Part shown: one piece after another, positions 48,861 to 60,572 of the stretch | How positions within the stretch are numbered: the stretch's first letter is position 1 | Layout: each line of letters starts with the position of its first letter | Source of the DNA: Haematococcus lacustris | Taxonomy: Eukaryota; Chlorophyta; Chlorophyceae; Chlamydomonadales; Haematococcaceae | DNA length: 64,000 bases | Reading direction: 5' to 3' | Assembly: GCA_030144725.1 (NCBI GenBank) | Contig: JASKMD010000006.1 | Location: forward strand, 6,063,912-6,127,911 | Translations under genes and position numbers: made by a program | The notes under the pieces: generated by a model | The model's database searches: none | Seen by the model: the letters and a program-made list of their open reading frames with translations, nothing else | Told to the model about the DNA's origin: nothing

Positions 48861-50504
48861 CTAGAGTACAGTAGTCAAAGTGACCGCGGGACTTGTCATA
48901 CTGTAGCCTTCTCTGCCGTGCAGGTACGCAGCCTTCGTTGTGTAGCTACTCGCGGACATCACTACCGAGACATGTGCTTCAAGCCACGGTGCTTAAACCT
49001 GCCGTGTAACGGCGACCCCTCGCCGCACCATGTGTCCTCCCAACCGGCCCCACCAGCACCCCACTGGCGCTGGCAAGACCAGACCTCTACATTCCACAGC
49101 AAACCCCCCTGGCACCACTCCTTTTCACATCCACACCTTGGGATTGAGTCGTCCACTTGCTAGCATCTACAAGGCACAGGCAGTAGTGGCAGCTGAGCTT
49201 ATGCTTTAGCAACTTTCAGTGTCATGTATGCCACAACGTGCATACCACAAGTGGTTGGGTACAAATTGATGAGCAACATATTTATGATGGCGAACAACTA
49301 GTAGGACTGAAAGCACCCACTAGTAGGACTGAAAGCTCCCTTGGCAATGCCCCCTAGCACAGAATCTCCAACAGGAGAGGGCCCCTTAGTAGCACCCCCT
49401 AGTCCAAGCATTAGGCCTAGTCAAAGCACTGGGCTGGGCTAGGCTGGGCTGGCATCTAGTGGCATGCGGGCGGATGCAATCGCTAAGGCTGAGGATGCCA
49501 ACATGGGAGATGCGTAGAGACTAGGAGGGGGTGGTGGTAGGCACATGGTGCAGAGCAGGGTTGGGCCAAGCAGGTTGGTGAAGGCTGAGGGGGCTTGCTC
49601 TTGGCTGCTGGGTAGGGTAAGGAGAGGGATGCGATGTCAAGGGGGAGGTGGAGGGGAGGGGAGAAGTAGGTGGGTAGTAGGGTGGGGTGGGGTGGGGTGA
49701 GGAGGTGGTGGTAGGCTAGGAGGTGGTGGTGATTGTAGTGGTGTCATGGTAATATATGATTTGTCTACATTGAGAGCGGCAGCAAGGGCGGGTCATTATG
49801 CTTCATGCAACATACTCAACATAGCAAGCGACATGTTGGCTGCACATGCTTGCACATGTGCGTGTTTACCTCGAAACGAGAGGTGTATCTGAGCTTCAGG
49901 GCCGGCAGCGAGTAAGCCTCCACAGGTGCGCCACAATATCAAGGGAACAACGTCGGGTCGATTGAGCCGGCTGTACTTGCCCTTAGAGCGTTAGGAGGCC
50001 ACCTCATCATTGCTATGCACTCCCATAGCACACCTGCGCTGCGCGATGTTGTGAGAGCGAGCGGCTGATCGGTTGCCGCACTCTTTTTTGTGTACTGGGT
50101 TCCTGGCATAACGGGCGTATAGCAGACTGGTCGGTCATCGCATGCCGCGCGGTGCTACGCCAACTGCACACGTTCCGGAATTGAGACACCCATGACAAGG
50201 TAGTGTACATGGCTTTTTCAGAGTTGGAAGGGTCTGAGTGTAAGTACCGGCAGTTTGGATTTTAGATAACGCATCTCATAGTAGTAGGGGAATATGTGCA
50301 GGGCTGGAGACTGTGTGAGGAAGTGACCTGGCCTTCATCCACCGCTGCGTTTGACATGCGCTGTATGCATATTGTGATTAGTTCGCATGTCCAATCGGCT
50401 GGGTATGTCGCACATAATGTACAGTTACATCGCCCTGCATGGCGGGTATGTTTTGTCGATTATATTCGTCGTTAGTGTCGGACCCCCGATCCCTACCCCC
50501 GATC
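48861..50504. other. Intergenic, no gene recognised
   Basis: ACTAGTAGGACTGAAAGC occurs twice at 49297-49340. A G-rich stretch with GGGGT runs lies at 49640-49740. The last few hundred bases should hold the desaturase promoter and 5' UTR. Short open frames have no signature. Confidence 0.4.
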
Positions 50505-53500
50505 ATGGTGAAAACAGAGGACGCAGGTGCTACGCTGGTCATTGATGGCTGGCAATACGACGTCGCCGAGTTTGCGCGGAAACACCCGGGAGGCAGCGTG
50601 ATACGCTTCTACTATGGCCAAGACGCCACTGATGCCTTCCATAACTTCCATCGCAACGCGCCAAGGTTCGTGCCCAAAGTCCACTTCGAGGTAGAACAGC
50701 AGACCGCATGACCCTCCGGAACTGGGGCGATGCAGAGCGCGCAAGTGGCTAGAGAAGCTGCCGCGCAAACCCGTTGAGCCGGCTCAAAAGTCAAGTCCCG
50801 AGTCCATCGACGTGGACGCCGAGTTTCGGGCTTGGCAACAGTCTTTGCAGGATCGTGGGTAAGCAAGTGAACACGGGCAGCGCAGGCACCAGGCCCGCCA
50901 CGATCCATGTGGTGTAGATGCAAGTCCGCTCCCACAATGCAGCTTCTTCAAACCGTCCTTTACCCGCATCGGGCTTCAATGCCTGGAGCCGCTGGTGATG
51001 GTGGCCGCCGCATGTCTGCTCATGGCGCAGCTGCCTGGAGCTACTGGGCTGTTGCTGGCCCTGCCTCTGGTCAGTGCTCCAGCCAACGTGCTTGTTCAAG
51101 CACTTTGCTACCAGCTATCACTGGCGCACCTGCTTCTAGGCTTGGCTTCAAATGTTCCTGCTGCCTGAACGCCCATACCCCTGCAGATAGCCATGGCCAA
51201 TGTCAAGTGCGGGTGGATCCAACATGAAGGCGGGCACACCAGCCTTACCACCAACCCCAAGGTACACCCCCTCCCTTGCTTCCCAGGGCTTCCCACAACA
51301 GCCTGTAGGTGTCAGGAAGAGGGGGCGTAGCAGCTGGCAACCACCCCATCCCAGGCCAGGCCAGGCTGCAGGCCTTTCCCTGCTGCCCGGTCCCACTGCT
51401 AGACAGCAGCGGACCTGGCCTTGCCTGCTGTACTGACTGGGCTGCTGCCCCTGGATCTAGCTCCACTGGGTAGGCTGAGTGCCGTGAGGCTGTGTAGCCC
51501 CTGGGGAGGCAGCGGGTGGCCGTTACAGCCCCTTGGCCCTCAACCTTGAGCCTTCATTGCAGTGGAACACTCAGTGTGGACCCCTACAAAGCGGTGTTTT
51601 GTCTGTGTATAGTTCCCATGCTCATGGCATGCACATGGCTTATACATGGCATACACATGGTTATGGTTGTCTACTACCTACACTATTGCCTGACCCAGAA
51701 GGCTATTGTGTAGAGTTGGCATGTCTTGCATGCACTAAGTGTAAGCTGATGACAGCTCAGGATAGGGGGCCACACACTACTGTGCCACAGCGGGCTACTG
51801 CTGCTGGGCCTTGGGTGGCTTGTCTCGCAGCCGCTTGTAGCCCAGGCCTGGGTACTCCTTGCCCTTGGCGGGCAGCTTCCCCTGCTTTGGCCACCAGCAC
51901 AGCTCCAGTGGGCGCCACCTGCTCTCCCCAATGCGCTGCATGTTCAGCGCTGCATTGCAGTCCCTGTCCAGCCACCTGCCTGGCTGTGGTGCTGGCTTGC
52001 CTTTGACAGCCTTGCCCTGGGCCTTGCCTTTGCCCTTGGTGGGCTGGGTGGGCTCAGCTGCCTGCTCAGCCTTGGTGCGCTTGCTGCGCTTGGCTGGCGG
52101 GGGAGTGCTGGGCCCTGGCTCTGAGGCTGCTGCCGGCGTGGCTTCCTGGCTGCTGTGGCTGCGGCACTGGGCCGCTTCCTCGGAGGCATTTCGCAACTAG
52201 GCTTATACCTTCTCATATCTGCTCATACCTACTTACCCACCCGTGTGTCACTCACTCTCGCACCTCCAAAGGGCACCTCCAAAGGGCACATATACAAAGG
52301 GCACCTCGAAGGGTGGTCCAGTCGTGCTCCAGGGTGGCCCTTACAGCAGCTAGGTCGGGGTCAGGGTTAGGGCCGTGTGGGGCCAGTGGTGGGCTCAGCG
52401 TCCTCCTCTGTGGTGGTAAGCAGTAGCTGACCATGTAGGGCCATGCAGGCACGTGCCGTGAGACACGGTGCAGCAGTGCGTCCTCGCCTTCTGCCTCCTG
52501 CCGCAGGTGGACAAGGTCATCCAGGCGGTGGCCATTGGGCTGGGCCTGTCGACGTGCGGCTGGCAATGGTGAGGGAACAGTGGCCAGGGTGTGAGCATGG
52601 GGGCAAAGGTTTAGCGGCGAGGGCAGTAAAGGGTAGGTGTGGGGTTTGGGCCATCGTCAGCTTGTATGTCAACTGTGCATGCCTGTCAGTGCAGGCTGCT
52701 GCTGAAGGCTTTGTGTGATATGGTGATGGAGGCTGAGGGGCGTCATGGCCTCATAAGGCAACACGTTCAGCCCCTCTTCCTCCCTCGTGCCAGTCGGCCA
52801 ACTGATTCCCCATCATCACCTCCTGCTCACCTCCTTCTCACATCACACAGTAAAGTGTGCGTCATGGTGCAGGAACCGCATGCACAACCGCCATCATGCC
52901 ACTCCCCAGAAGATCAATCATGACGTGGGTGACTTAGCCGTGCTGCCAGCCTGCTGTGGGGCCCACCTGGGGCAGCAGGGAGGGTGGGAGGGCGGGAGGG
53001 CGGATGGCAGCCATGGCTGCGGCCCCTTTCCGTTGCAGGCAGCAGCAGCCGCAGCCGCAGCAGGCAGCAGCAGCCGCAGCAGGCAGCAGCAGGCAGCAGC
53101 TACAGCCCGGCTGGCCACAGGCTGCTGGCAAGGCGTTACAGTTGTGGTGCACAGCATGCTCCCCTCACGCCTGCCAGAGTGAGCTGTGAGCTGTGCCCCT
53201 GCTGAGTAGTGTGTTCCTATAGTGCGGGGGCCGGTGGCGGTGTGCAGATGGACCTGGACACGCTGCCCCTGGTGGGCTTCTTCCAGGGCTGCTTGGAGAA
53301 GACCCGCATGAGCCTGGGCATCCCGGTGTCGCGCCTGTGGCTGCGCCTGCAGGTCAGAGCCAGGCAGCAGGGGGGGCAGGAGGGGGGGCAGCAGCGGGGG
53401 CAGCAGGGGCGGCAGCATGGGGTCCAGCAGGAGCGGCAGCAGGGGCAGCAGCAGGGGGCGGCAGGAGGGGCAGCAGCAGGGGGCAGCAGTAGGGGCAGCA

Positions 53501-55117
53501 GCAGGGGGCGGCAGTAGGGGCAGCAGCAGGGGGCGGCAGCAGGGGCAGCAGGGCGGCCAGCAGCTGACAGCTGACAGCACAGAAACCGCACTCATGTCAA
53601 GCCAGGATAGGTGTGTGTGTGGGGGGTGGGACGGATGTGGGGTTGTCTATGGAAAGCTGGTGGGTGGCTGTAGGTGTAGACCTGTCACAGCCTGAAGACC
53701 CCCACCTAAGCGCCAGTAGTGCTGTGGCACATGAGGGCAGGGGACAGGCAGGGGACCTGAGGGGAGGGTCTCAGGGCCCAGGGGCTTGGACAGCTCTCAG
53801 CAGCCTGTGCCTCCTGCCTTGTCCCCTGCAGGCCTGGACCTTCATCCCAGTGGTGTGCGGTGCTGTGTTGTGAGTGACGCCCCACACCACCTCCTGACTC
53901 ACACGGCCCCTCACGACTGCAGCCCTGGACCCACAGCCCTGCAGCTCCACCTCCCCACAGCCTCCAGCAGCAGCCACAGCCCTGTCAGGTCCTGCCTCCA
54001 CAGCCCCCACTCCTGCTAAGCCCAGTTACACCTGCCCGCTGCCCCTTTGCCCTCCCTGAGCACCCACCCCCTCCCACCCCCTCCCGCCCCTGGCTCCCCT
54101 CATGGCCAATGCCCCTTGAACCCGAGCTCACTCATCCCGCTCCTTGTGCCTGGTGGCGTACACCCGCTTGGTGCCCAGCCTACCAGCCGCAGCCGTTGCC
54201 CCTTGTGCCTGGTGGCCCAGGTGGATGTACTGGGTGTACAGCCTGCACTTGAGGGCCGCCCTGCAGCACGACTGGAAGAGCTTGGCCTTCATGCTGCTGT
54301 CGCATGTGGTGAAGCCCGCTCTGTTCGTGGTGTTTGGGGGGACCACGTGGCTGCAAGGTCAGGGACCTGGGCAGGGGGAGGTGTGCAGGCCGGCTGCAGC
54401 ACAGACAGGCAATGGGTCTTCAAGGGGAGGAGGGGCAGGGCCAGGGCCAGGGCCAGGGCCAGGGCCAGGGCCAGGGCCAGGGCCAGGGCCAGGGGCAGGG
54501 GCAGGGCCAGGGGCAGGGGCAGGGCCAGGGGCAGGGGCAGGGGCAGGGGCAGGGGTTGGACCATGCATCCTGGGTGTTTCTGCCGCGCCGCCATGCCAGC
54601 AGTGTCCTGAGCTGCACCCTGGCAGTGTGCTGTGTGGCCTGCTGGCTGCAGGCTACGGCCTGTTCCTCCTCACATACTGGCTGACTGGTGAGTGACCCAC
54701 ACCCTCAGATGTCCGGCATCCTGACCATTGTGGTGATGGAACAAACTGCAAATTTCTCATGGTGCAAAGGGATAACTTCAGCCCTGCAGCACCCTGACCT
54801 TGCACCCTGACTGTGAGTCTGACTCTACCCTTGCCCTGACCCTCGACTCTGCACCCAGTCCCACCCCTGACACATCCTGGGAGTTGTAGCAGCAGGCTGG
54901 CAGTCGTACCTGTGCTTCACCACAGCCCGGCACCCCCAGCCCATGCCAACCAGTGCCACCAGACCAGCCAAGCTGCGCGTCTGGTTGCAGGCATGTACCT
55001 GTTCGGCCACTTCTCGCTGTCTCACTCCTTCACCCCCGTGGTGGAGGACACTGACCACAAGTCATGGTCAGTACACCCAGGGATCGCCAGCTGCACCCCT
55101 GCACCTCCTCCCAGCCA

Positions 55118-55197
<80 letters not shown>

Positions 55198-56576
55198 TAG
55201 GCGTGTCAGTGTGCAGCAGTGGGCTTCCACCTTGGCCCTGTCTGCTGGCATCCTCCTTGTCTGCTGTGGCTTAGCTCCATGTCATTGTGCTCCTCGGCTG
55301 CCCACACACCACCACCTTCGCCACAGCACTTCGCCATCACACTGGACCTGTCGCCATCACGCATTGCCGATATCAATCTCATCCCTTCTTGATTTTATGG
55401 TGTTCGTGGCAGCAGGGGTTACTGACGGCAAAAATGGCTGCAGCTGCTCCTACTGCTTCTCCTGCTGCTCCTGCTGCTGCCCCTACTGCTGCTGATCCTG
55501 CTGCTGCTGCAGGGTGCGGTTTGCTATGGAGCACACCGTTGACATCAGCCCAGGCAACGCCCTGGTGGACTGGGCCATGGGCTACCTCAACTACCAGGTG
55601 CCTCGACCAACCACCCAACCATCTCCCCTGCGCCTGGGCCGGCAGCAGCAGGGTGGCTGGGCTGCCTCCCCACCTGCAGCTGAACCTGAGAGGCTGCTGC
55701 CTGGAGGGGCTCTGGCTGCGCTCACCTGGACCCTCCCTGGCTAGCTGATGAGGAGCTAGGGGCATAGGGCAGGGGGCGCCAGGGGGCCAGGGGCAGGAGG
55801 TTGGATGAGAGGAGGGGGCCAGGGCCACGAGGGTGGTGGTGGCAGGCTTTGCCGCTTCACCGCCCCCTGGCCTCATCCTGCAGCGCCTGAGCTGCCACCA
55901 CACCACCCTACCCTAGCGCACTCTGTACCCTCCCCCTGCCAGTGCTGTGCACCACCCCAGCCTCCTGCCTGCCGCCCTCCTCTCATTTCACATGGGTCCA
56001 ACCAGGCTTGCATGCCTCCTAAGCCCTGCGAGCTGCCAGCAGCCAACTGACCTGTTTGTGCCGCCTGCTGCCCGCTGCCCGGCTGCAGGTCATCCACCAC
56101 ATGTTCCCGACCATGCCTCAGTTCAGGAACCCAGTCGTGAGCCGCGAGCTGCAGGGGCTGGCCAAGCGCTGGGGCCTAGACTACCAGTGCGTCTCATATG
56201 CCGGCGCCTGGTCCAAGATGCTGGGAAACCTGGATGAGGTGAGAGGCAGAGCTTGCAGCCTGGGTGGGCCAACGGGGTGAAGGGCAGGTGGGGCAGCTTA
56301 TGTAAGCCAAGGGGGAGGGAAGGGCTGGCAAGACAGTCTGGGTTGCATGCGAGGAGGGGAACGACAGCAGGTCAGCAGGCTGGTGGCCCTTCCAGGAATG
56401 CCTTGCCACCCAGCTCTTCGTCATAGCCTGCTTGGGAGGAGGGTCCCTGCTAAAGCCGGTCGGGCCCTGTCGTGCCCTGCCCACCCTGCTGGTCGGTCCT
56501 ACAGGTCGGTCGTCACTATTGGGACGAAGCACACGGGCCAGTCAAGGCAGCAGTGGCCAAGGTCAAGCTGGGCTGA
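50505..56576 (+). CDS. Cytochrome b5-fused front-end fatty acid desaturase
   Basis: Introduces a double bond between an existing one and the carboxyl end of an acyl chain, in the ER membrane, fed by its own cytochrome b5 domain. Fourteen phase-consistent exons give 432 residues, the usual family length: 50505-50665, 50736-50858, 50943-51069, 51187-51261, 52507-52568, 52873-52924, 53248-53352, 53832-53869, 54221-54357, 54652-54687, 54991-55066, 55513-55597, 56089-56238, 56505-56576. Visible motifs are the heme-binding HPGG (residues 27-30), box 1 HEGGH (150-154, [14 protein letters not shown]), box 2 HNRHH (187-191) and box 3 QVIHH (359-363, [13 protein letters not shown]). Membrane segments lie after boxes 1 and 2. 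The third box has Gln in place of the first His, typical of front-end enzymes. Regiospecificity (delta-4, 5, 6 or 8) cannot be read from sequence. The 1.2-kb fourth intron holds a Fanzor-like fragment. Confidence 0.9.
51786..52196 (-). pseudogene. Fanzor-like C-terminal fragment, antisense in a desaturase intron
   Basis: On the minus strand the frame reads [58 protein letters not shown] and [20 protein letters not shown], then [18 protein letters not shown]. The stop is a CAG-to-TAG change about five codons before the usual end. A diverged copy of the conserved non-coding block follows down to about 51660. The 5' half is missing. It is the closest relative of the 48523 fragment. Confidence 0.75.
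53370..53560 (+). repeat. GGGGCAGCAG-type tandem repeat in a desaturase intron
   Basis: Imperfect units of GGGGCAGCAGCAGG and GGCGGCAG; the Gln/Gly and Ala-rich frames over it are repeat translations. Confidence 0.85.
54432..54556 (+). repeat. (GGGCCA/GGGGCA)n hexamer array in a desaturase intron
   Basis: About 20 hexamer units, first GGGCCA and then mixed GGGGCA, between exons ending 54357 and starting 54652. Confidence 0.92.
55111..55197 (+). repeat. (CAGC)n tetranucleotide array in a desaturase intron
   Basis: About 20 CAGC units in the intron after the exon ending 55066. Confidence 0.92.
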
Positions 56577-58448
56577 GCTGTGCCGGGCTGGGCTAGATCT
56601 TGATGGGAGACAAGTGCCCCAGGCATCAGCGGGCAAGAGGGCGTAGGGCAGCTAAGGTGGTGAGGTGCTGAGCTGAGATGCTGAGGTGCTGAGCTATTGG
56701 AGGTGAGCTGAGGTGCCTCAGGCACCAGCAGTGTGAAGGGTGGAGGTGGGCTGAGGTGCTGGGAGGAGAGGTGGGGTGCGGGTGGAGGACCCTGGCGCCA
56801 GTGGGGTGGAGGGGGCTGAGGTGTAGCGGCTCCAGCACCAAGTGCTGACGCCAGCACCCAGGGTGTGTGGGTGTGTAGGAGGAGCAGCAACCTGTGAGAC
56901 TAGGGGGTGCGAGTTGTGTGTGGTAAGGTGCAAGTACAGCCCATGGGTGAGCCCATGCATGCAGTGGGTGTGAACAGAGTGAGAGCAGCACTCCGAGGAA
57001 CCGGGGTGGGGTTTGGAATGGCAATGATTTATGCTTGTATTGGCTTGCGAATGGCTGAAGGGGCACAGCAGGGGGCACAAGCCTGGTGAGTTGTTGCTTC
57101 ATATGCCTGCTAGGAGATGATGCAAGCCGTAGCTCCAGCCAGTGATGAGCTGACGAGCTGCAGTGCAAAGGGCTGCTGTGGCTGCTCACTGCGTATCGCT
57201 CGCTGTGACCCGGCTGTGTCGCACATTCTTTTTCCCCAAACCTTGATTAGGCGTGCTTTGCCACTATGATGCGCTGTTGTACTTGCCAATGGTGTCGTGT
57301 TGTCGGGCTTTGTCAATGTCATTGCGACGCGGTCCCAGTGGGTGGCTAGTGGTGGTGAGACAAAGCAAATCTCCCTACATGCATTTGTAATCGTCACTGC
57401 TCCTCGCCCTATTTTTGGTAGGTGCCGGTAGGTTGTTGGCACTTGCAATGTTCAGTCCAGAGTGCAAACGAGGTTGCAGTCCTGACCCCTATGAATACCT
57501 TTCCTTTTCATTGTTTTCTCTTTTTTGTGAGGAAAACAAATATTTATACTCTGGAGTTACCAAGACCTTGTGCTCCCTGCCTCTCATCTTAAACATAGCC
57601 CCAGCTTTCGGCATGGATGTCCATGCACTGCCACGTGTTTGTGCCACACCTTCCTGTTGGTGTCCCCCGCCCCTCCTCGCCAGAGCTGCCATGCTCTTAG
57701 ACATGCTTAAGCAAAACCCTGGGCATACCCAAAAGATATCCTAGCACTCAGCATCTGTAGGCATAATTGACCCAAAACTTGCAGGCACCTGGAGCACCTG
57801 ACATAGCGCCTGAGCTAGCTTGGACTAGGCAGGCTGTGCCTGCTCGTCTGGAAGCTGTCGCTCTTGGGGAGGGCAGACTACACGTTGCCCCCGCCTCTGC
57901 CCCTGCCACAGCACATCCATCTGCCGCCCCACCTCGACAACATCTCCTGTATTGAACAAGCACCAGGCCTGGATGGGCTCCCATTGGGAGCTGGGAGTCC
58001 CAGCAACTTTGCTTAAGCATGCATGCACATTTGTGGAGGGAGTCAACATACACATGCTCCTCCCCTTGCTTGTGGCAAGCTTTCACAACAAGATGTGCAC
58101 CGGGGCTACTTCATTGCTTCTTCGAAGGGGACATGCATAAGCCGCCGTGGGTGCTCGGTCTAGGCCAAGGCCCACCCTTGGTAGGCGGCACCCACTGCAC
58201 CCCTACAAGAAACCCTGACAATGGTGTCCAGCAATCCCCTGCAGCTGGCACCTGATAAGCCTGTCACGCATGGTCCTTGTGCACAGTGTTTAGTGGTTCT
58301 GTTCAGCTGTTGTTGTTGCTGCGGGTGCTCAAGGCGGTGGTCCACGCCCAATGTGTCACAGCCAGCTGGACTACGGATGGTACCTATAGTGAAGGTGCCA
58401 AATACTGATACTGACAAGCCGGAAGCCGTAAGCCACTAGCCGCTAGCC
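56577..58448. other. Intergenic; possible reverse-transcriptase relic near 57.95 kb
   Basis: GAGGTGCTGAGCTGAG words (56640-56760) form a degraded minisatellite. At about 57942 one frame reads NISCIEQAPGLDGLPLG. The APGLDGLP core resembles the finger motif that opens LINE reverse transcriptases (PGxDGxP), but the frame breaks soon after. CAAGCCGTAAGCCAC words lie at 58410-58500. No intact gene is seen. Confidence 0.3.
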
Positions 58449-58598
58449 GTGCAAGTCGTGCAAGCCGCAAGCCGTAAGCCACAAGCCGCAAGCCGCAAGC
58501 CCCTCCCAGCTATTCCGGCGAGAGCGCCACTCCCAGCTAATACGCGCCATTTGCGGCGCCGCCAGCAGATTCCTGTGCTGTCCTGTCCCGCGCCCGAC

Positions 58599-58828
58599 AT
58601 GGCCAAACCTACCCCCCTCAGCAACTCCTTTGCTGCCCTCGCCTCTTTCCCACTGAGCAGGCCTCGGTCTCACCCCCCTACAGAGCAGTCAGCGGCAACA
58701 GCAGCCCGGGGTGCCGACCAATTCACTCTGGAGGAGGCAGCTCGCATTGCCCTATCCAAGCAGCTCACAGAGCGTTTTCTCAGCGAGCAGCGGGAGCAGC
58801 ATCAGCGGCAGCAGCAGCAGCAGCAACA

Positions 58829-58884
<56 letters not shown>

Positions 58885-59833
58885 CAACTGCGGCTGGGGC
58901 CTCACCAATAACTGAGGCCCGGCTCCAGGAGGTACTAGCGCAAACACTGACACAGACGCTGCAGCAGATAGTCGTGCCGCAACTGACCTCCATCAATCAA
59001 ACCATTGAGACAGTTAAGAGCGAGTTGCAGAATGTCCAATACGACGTAGCCAAACTCAGTGTGGGGCACATTGAGCTAGAGGGAGAAACGAGGGAGGTGC
59101 GTGCAGAGATGGCCTCAGTGGAGCAGCGCTGCAGCGTGCAGCTGGCAGCAATGGCCTTCAACATCCAGCTAGCAACAGAGCAGCGCAGCAATGCGGGGGT
59201 GGTGGTCTTCTTTGCCCCCCGCCCTGATGAGGCAGCCATCAAGGCTCTGTGCACCAGCGTCGGCGTCACTGATGCCCGGGTGATGCACTCTAGCCCGACC
59301 ATCGCTAAGGTCAGTGTCGGCTCCCATGCCTCAGCCCTCAGCGTTCTGGCTGCTGCCCAGCAGGCCGCACTCCCAGCAGACCTGGGGAAGGGTCCGCTAC
59401 AGCGGGTCGTGTGGCCAGCTCGCCGGCAGCTGCAGGCAGTTGTGGATAAGAGCAGTGTCGGTCCCCTGTGCATGGCATGCGTTTTGAATGCAACAAGTCA
59501 CGCACAGCCATCATCACCACCTGGAAGGGGAAGCAGATTACCTACCCCCTGTTTGTCCACCTCAGCAACCTCAGCAAGCCAGACCTGAAGAGCATGGATG
59601 AGTGCAGCATTGAGGCAGCCTGTGAGTATGCGGCTGCGGACCAGCCTGCAGCTTTTCTCCTACCAAGGTCCCTCGCCACCCGTCAACAGCAGCAGCAGCA
59701 TCAACAGCAGCAGCAGGGTGCGGCAGCAGCTGCCGCAGCAATGGAAGAGGACAACCAGCCTGCAGATCCTAACCGCGCAGCGCAGCGCAGCGCAGCGCAG
59801 TGCAGCAGCAGCAGCAGCAGCAGGGGGGCCTAA
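58599..59833 (+). pseudogene. LINE ORF1-like protein with a frameshift
   Basis: The start at 58599 (MAKPTPLSNSFAALASFP) is preferred over 58449, because codons before it are CAAGCCGCAAGCC repeats. The order is an acidic helix with FTLEEAARIALSKQLTERF, a poly-Gln run, and a coiled-coil-like stretch (LTSINQTIETVKSELQNVQ). A compact alpha/beta segment follows (NAGVVVFFAPRPDEAAIKAL to IAKVSVGSHASALSV) that resembles the RRM-like part of L1-type ORF1 proteins. In the run GTCCCCTG near 59466 the frame shifts by one. The sensible continuation, VHGMRFECNKSRTAIITTWK, lies in the other frame and ends in Gln/Ala runs at 59833. No endonuclease or polymerase follows before the gap. The family call is inference; a host nucleic-acid-binding protein is possible. 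Confidence 0.4.
58808..58881 (+). repeat. (CAG)n run encoding poly-Gln in the ORF1-like frame
   Basis: About 25 CAG/CAA codons; the in-frame CAA interruptions are at 58823-58835. Confidence 0.95.
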
Positions 59834-59915
59834 CCAGGCACCAGCCGGCAAGGCTTCGGGGAAGACAGCTGCACCGGGCAGCCGCCCCGCCTCGCCTAAC
59901 CAGGTGCAGCGCAGT

Positions 59916-59959
<44 letters not shown>

Positions 59960-60072
59960 GGGGCCTAACCAGGCACCAGCCGGCAAGGCTCCGGGGAAGA
60001 CAGCTGCGCCGGGCAGTCGCCCCGCCTCGCCTAACCAGGTGCAGCGCAGTGCAGCAGCAGCAGCAGCAGCGG
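59775..60072 (+). repeat. About 135-bp tandem repeat with CAG runs, running into the gap
   Basis: Two copies of GGGGGGCCTAACCAGGCACC through CGCCTCGCCTAACCAGG, GTGCAGCGCAGTG and (CAG)n are visible (from about 59822 and 59957). A third CAG run abuts the gap, so the array probably continues inside it. Confidence 0.9.
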
Positions 60073-60572
60073 NNNNNNNNNNNNNNNNNNNNNNNNNNNN
60101 NNNNNNNNNNNNNNNNNNNNNNNNNNNNNNNNNNNNNNNNNNNNNNNNNNNNNNNNNNNNNNNNNNNNNNNNNNNNNNNNNNNNNNNNNNNNNNNNNNNN
60201 NNNNNNNNNNNNNNNNNNNNNNNNNNNNNNNNNNNNNNNNNNNNNNNNNNNNNNNNNNNNNNNNNNNNNNNNNNNNNNNNNNNNNNNNNNNNNNNNNNNN
60301 NNNNNNNNNNNNNNNNNNNNNNNNNNNNNNNNNNNNNNNNNNNNNNNNNNNNNNNNNNNNNNNNNNNNNNNNNNNNNNNNNNNNNNNNNNNNNNNNNNNN
60401 NNNNNNNNNNNNNNNNNNNNNNNNNNNNNNNNNNNNNNNNNNNNNNNNNNNNNNNNNNNNNNNNNNNNNNNNNNNNNNNNNNNNNNNNNNNNNNNNNNNN
60501 NNNNNNNNNNNNNNNNNNNNNNNNNNNNNNNNNNNNNNNNNNNNNNNNNNNNNNNNNNNNNNNNNNNNNNNN
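60073..60572. other. Assembly gap (500 N)
   Basis: Exactly 500 unknown bases, so the length is likely a placeholder. It follows a tandem repeat array, which probably caused the break. Confidence 0.99.

Noticed and set aside
50439..50711. Stand-alone cytochrome b5 gene
   Set aside because: The b5 segment splices in phase into the desaturase exons; the short form is at most a retained-intron product.
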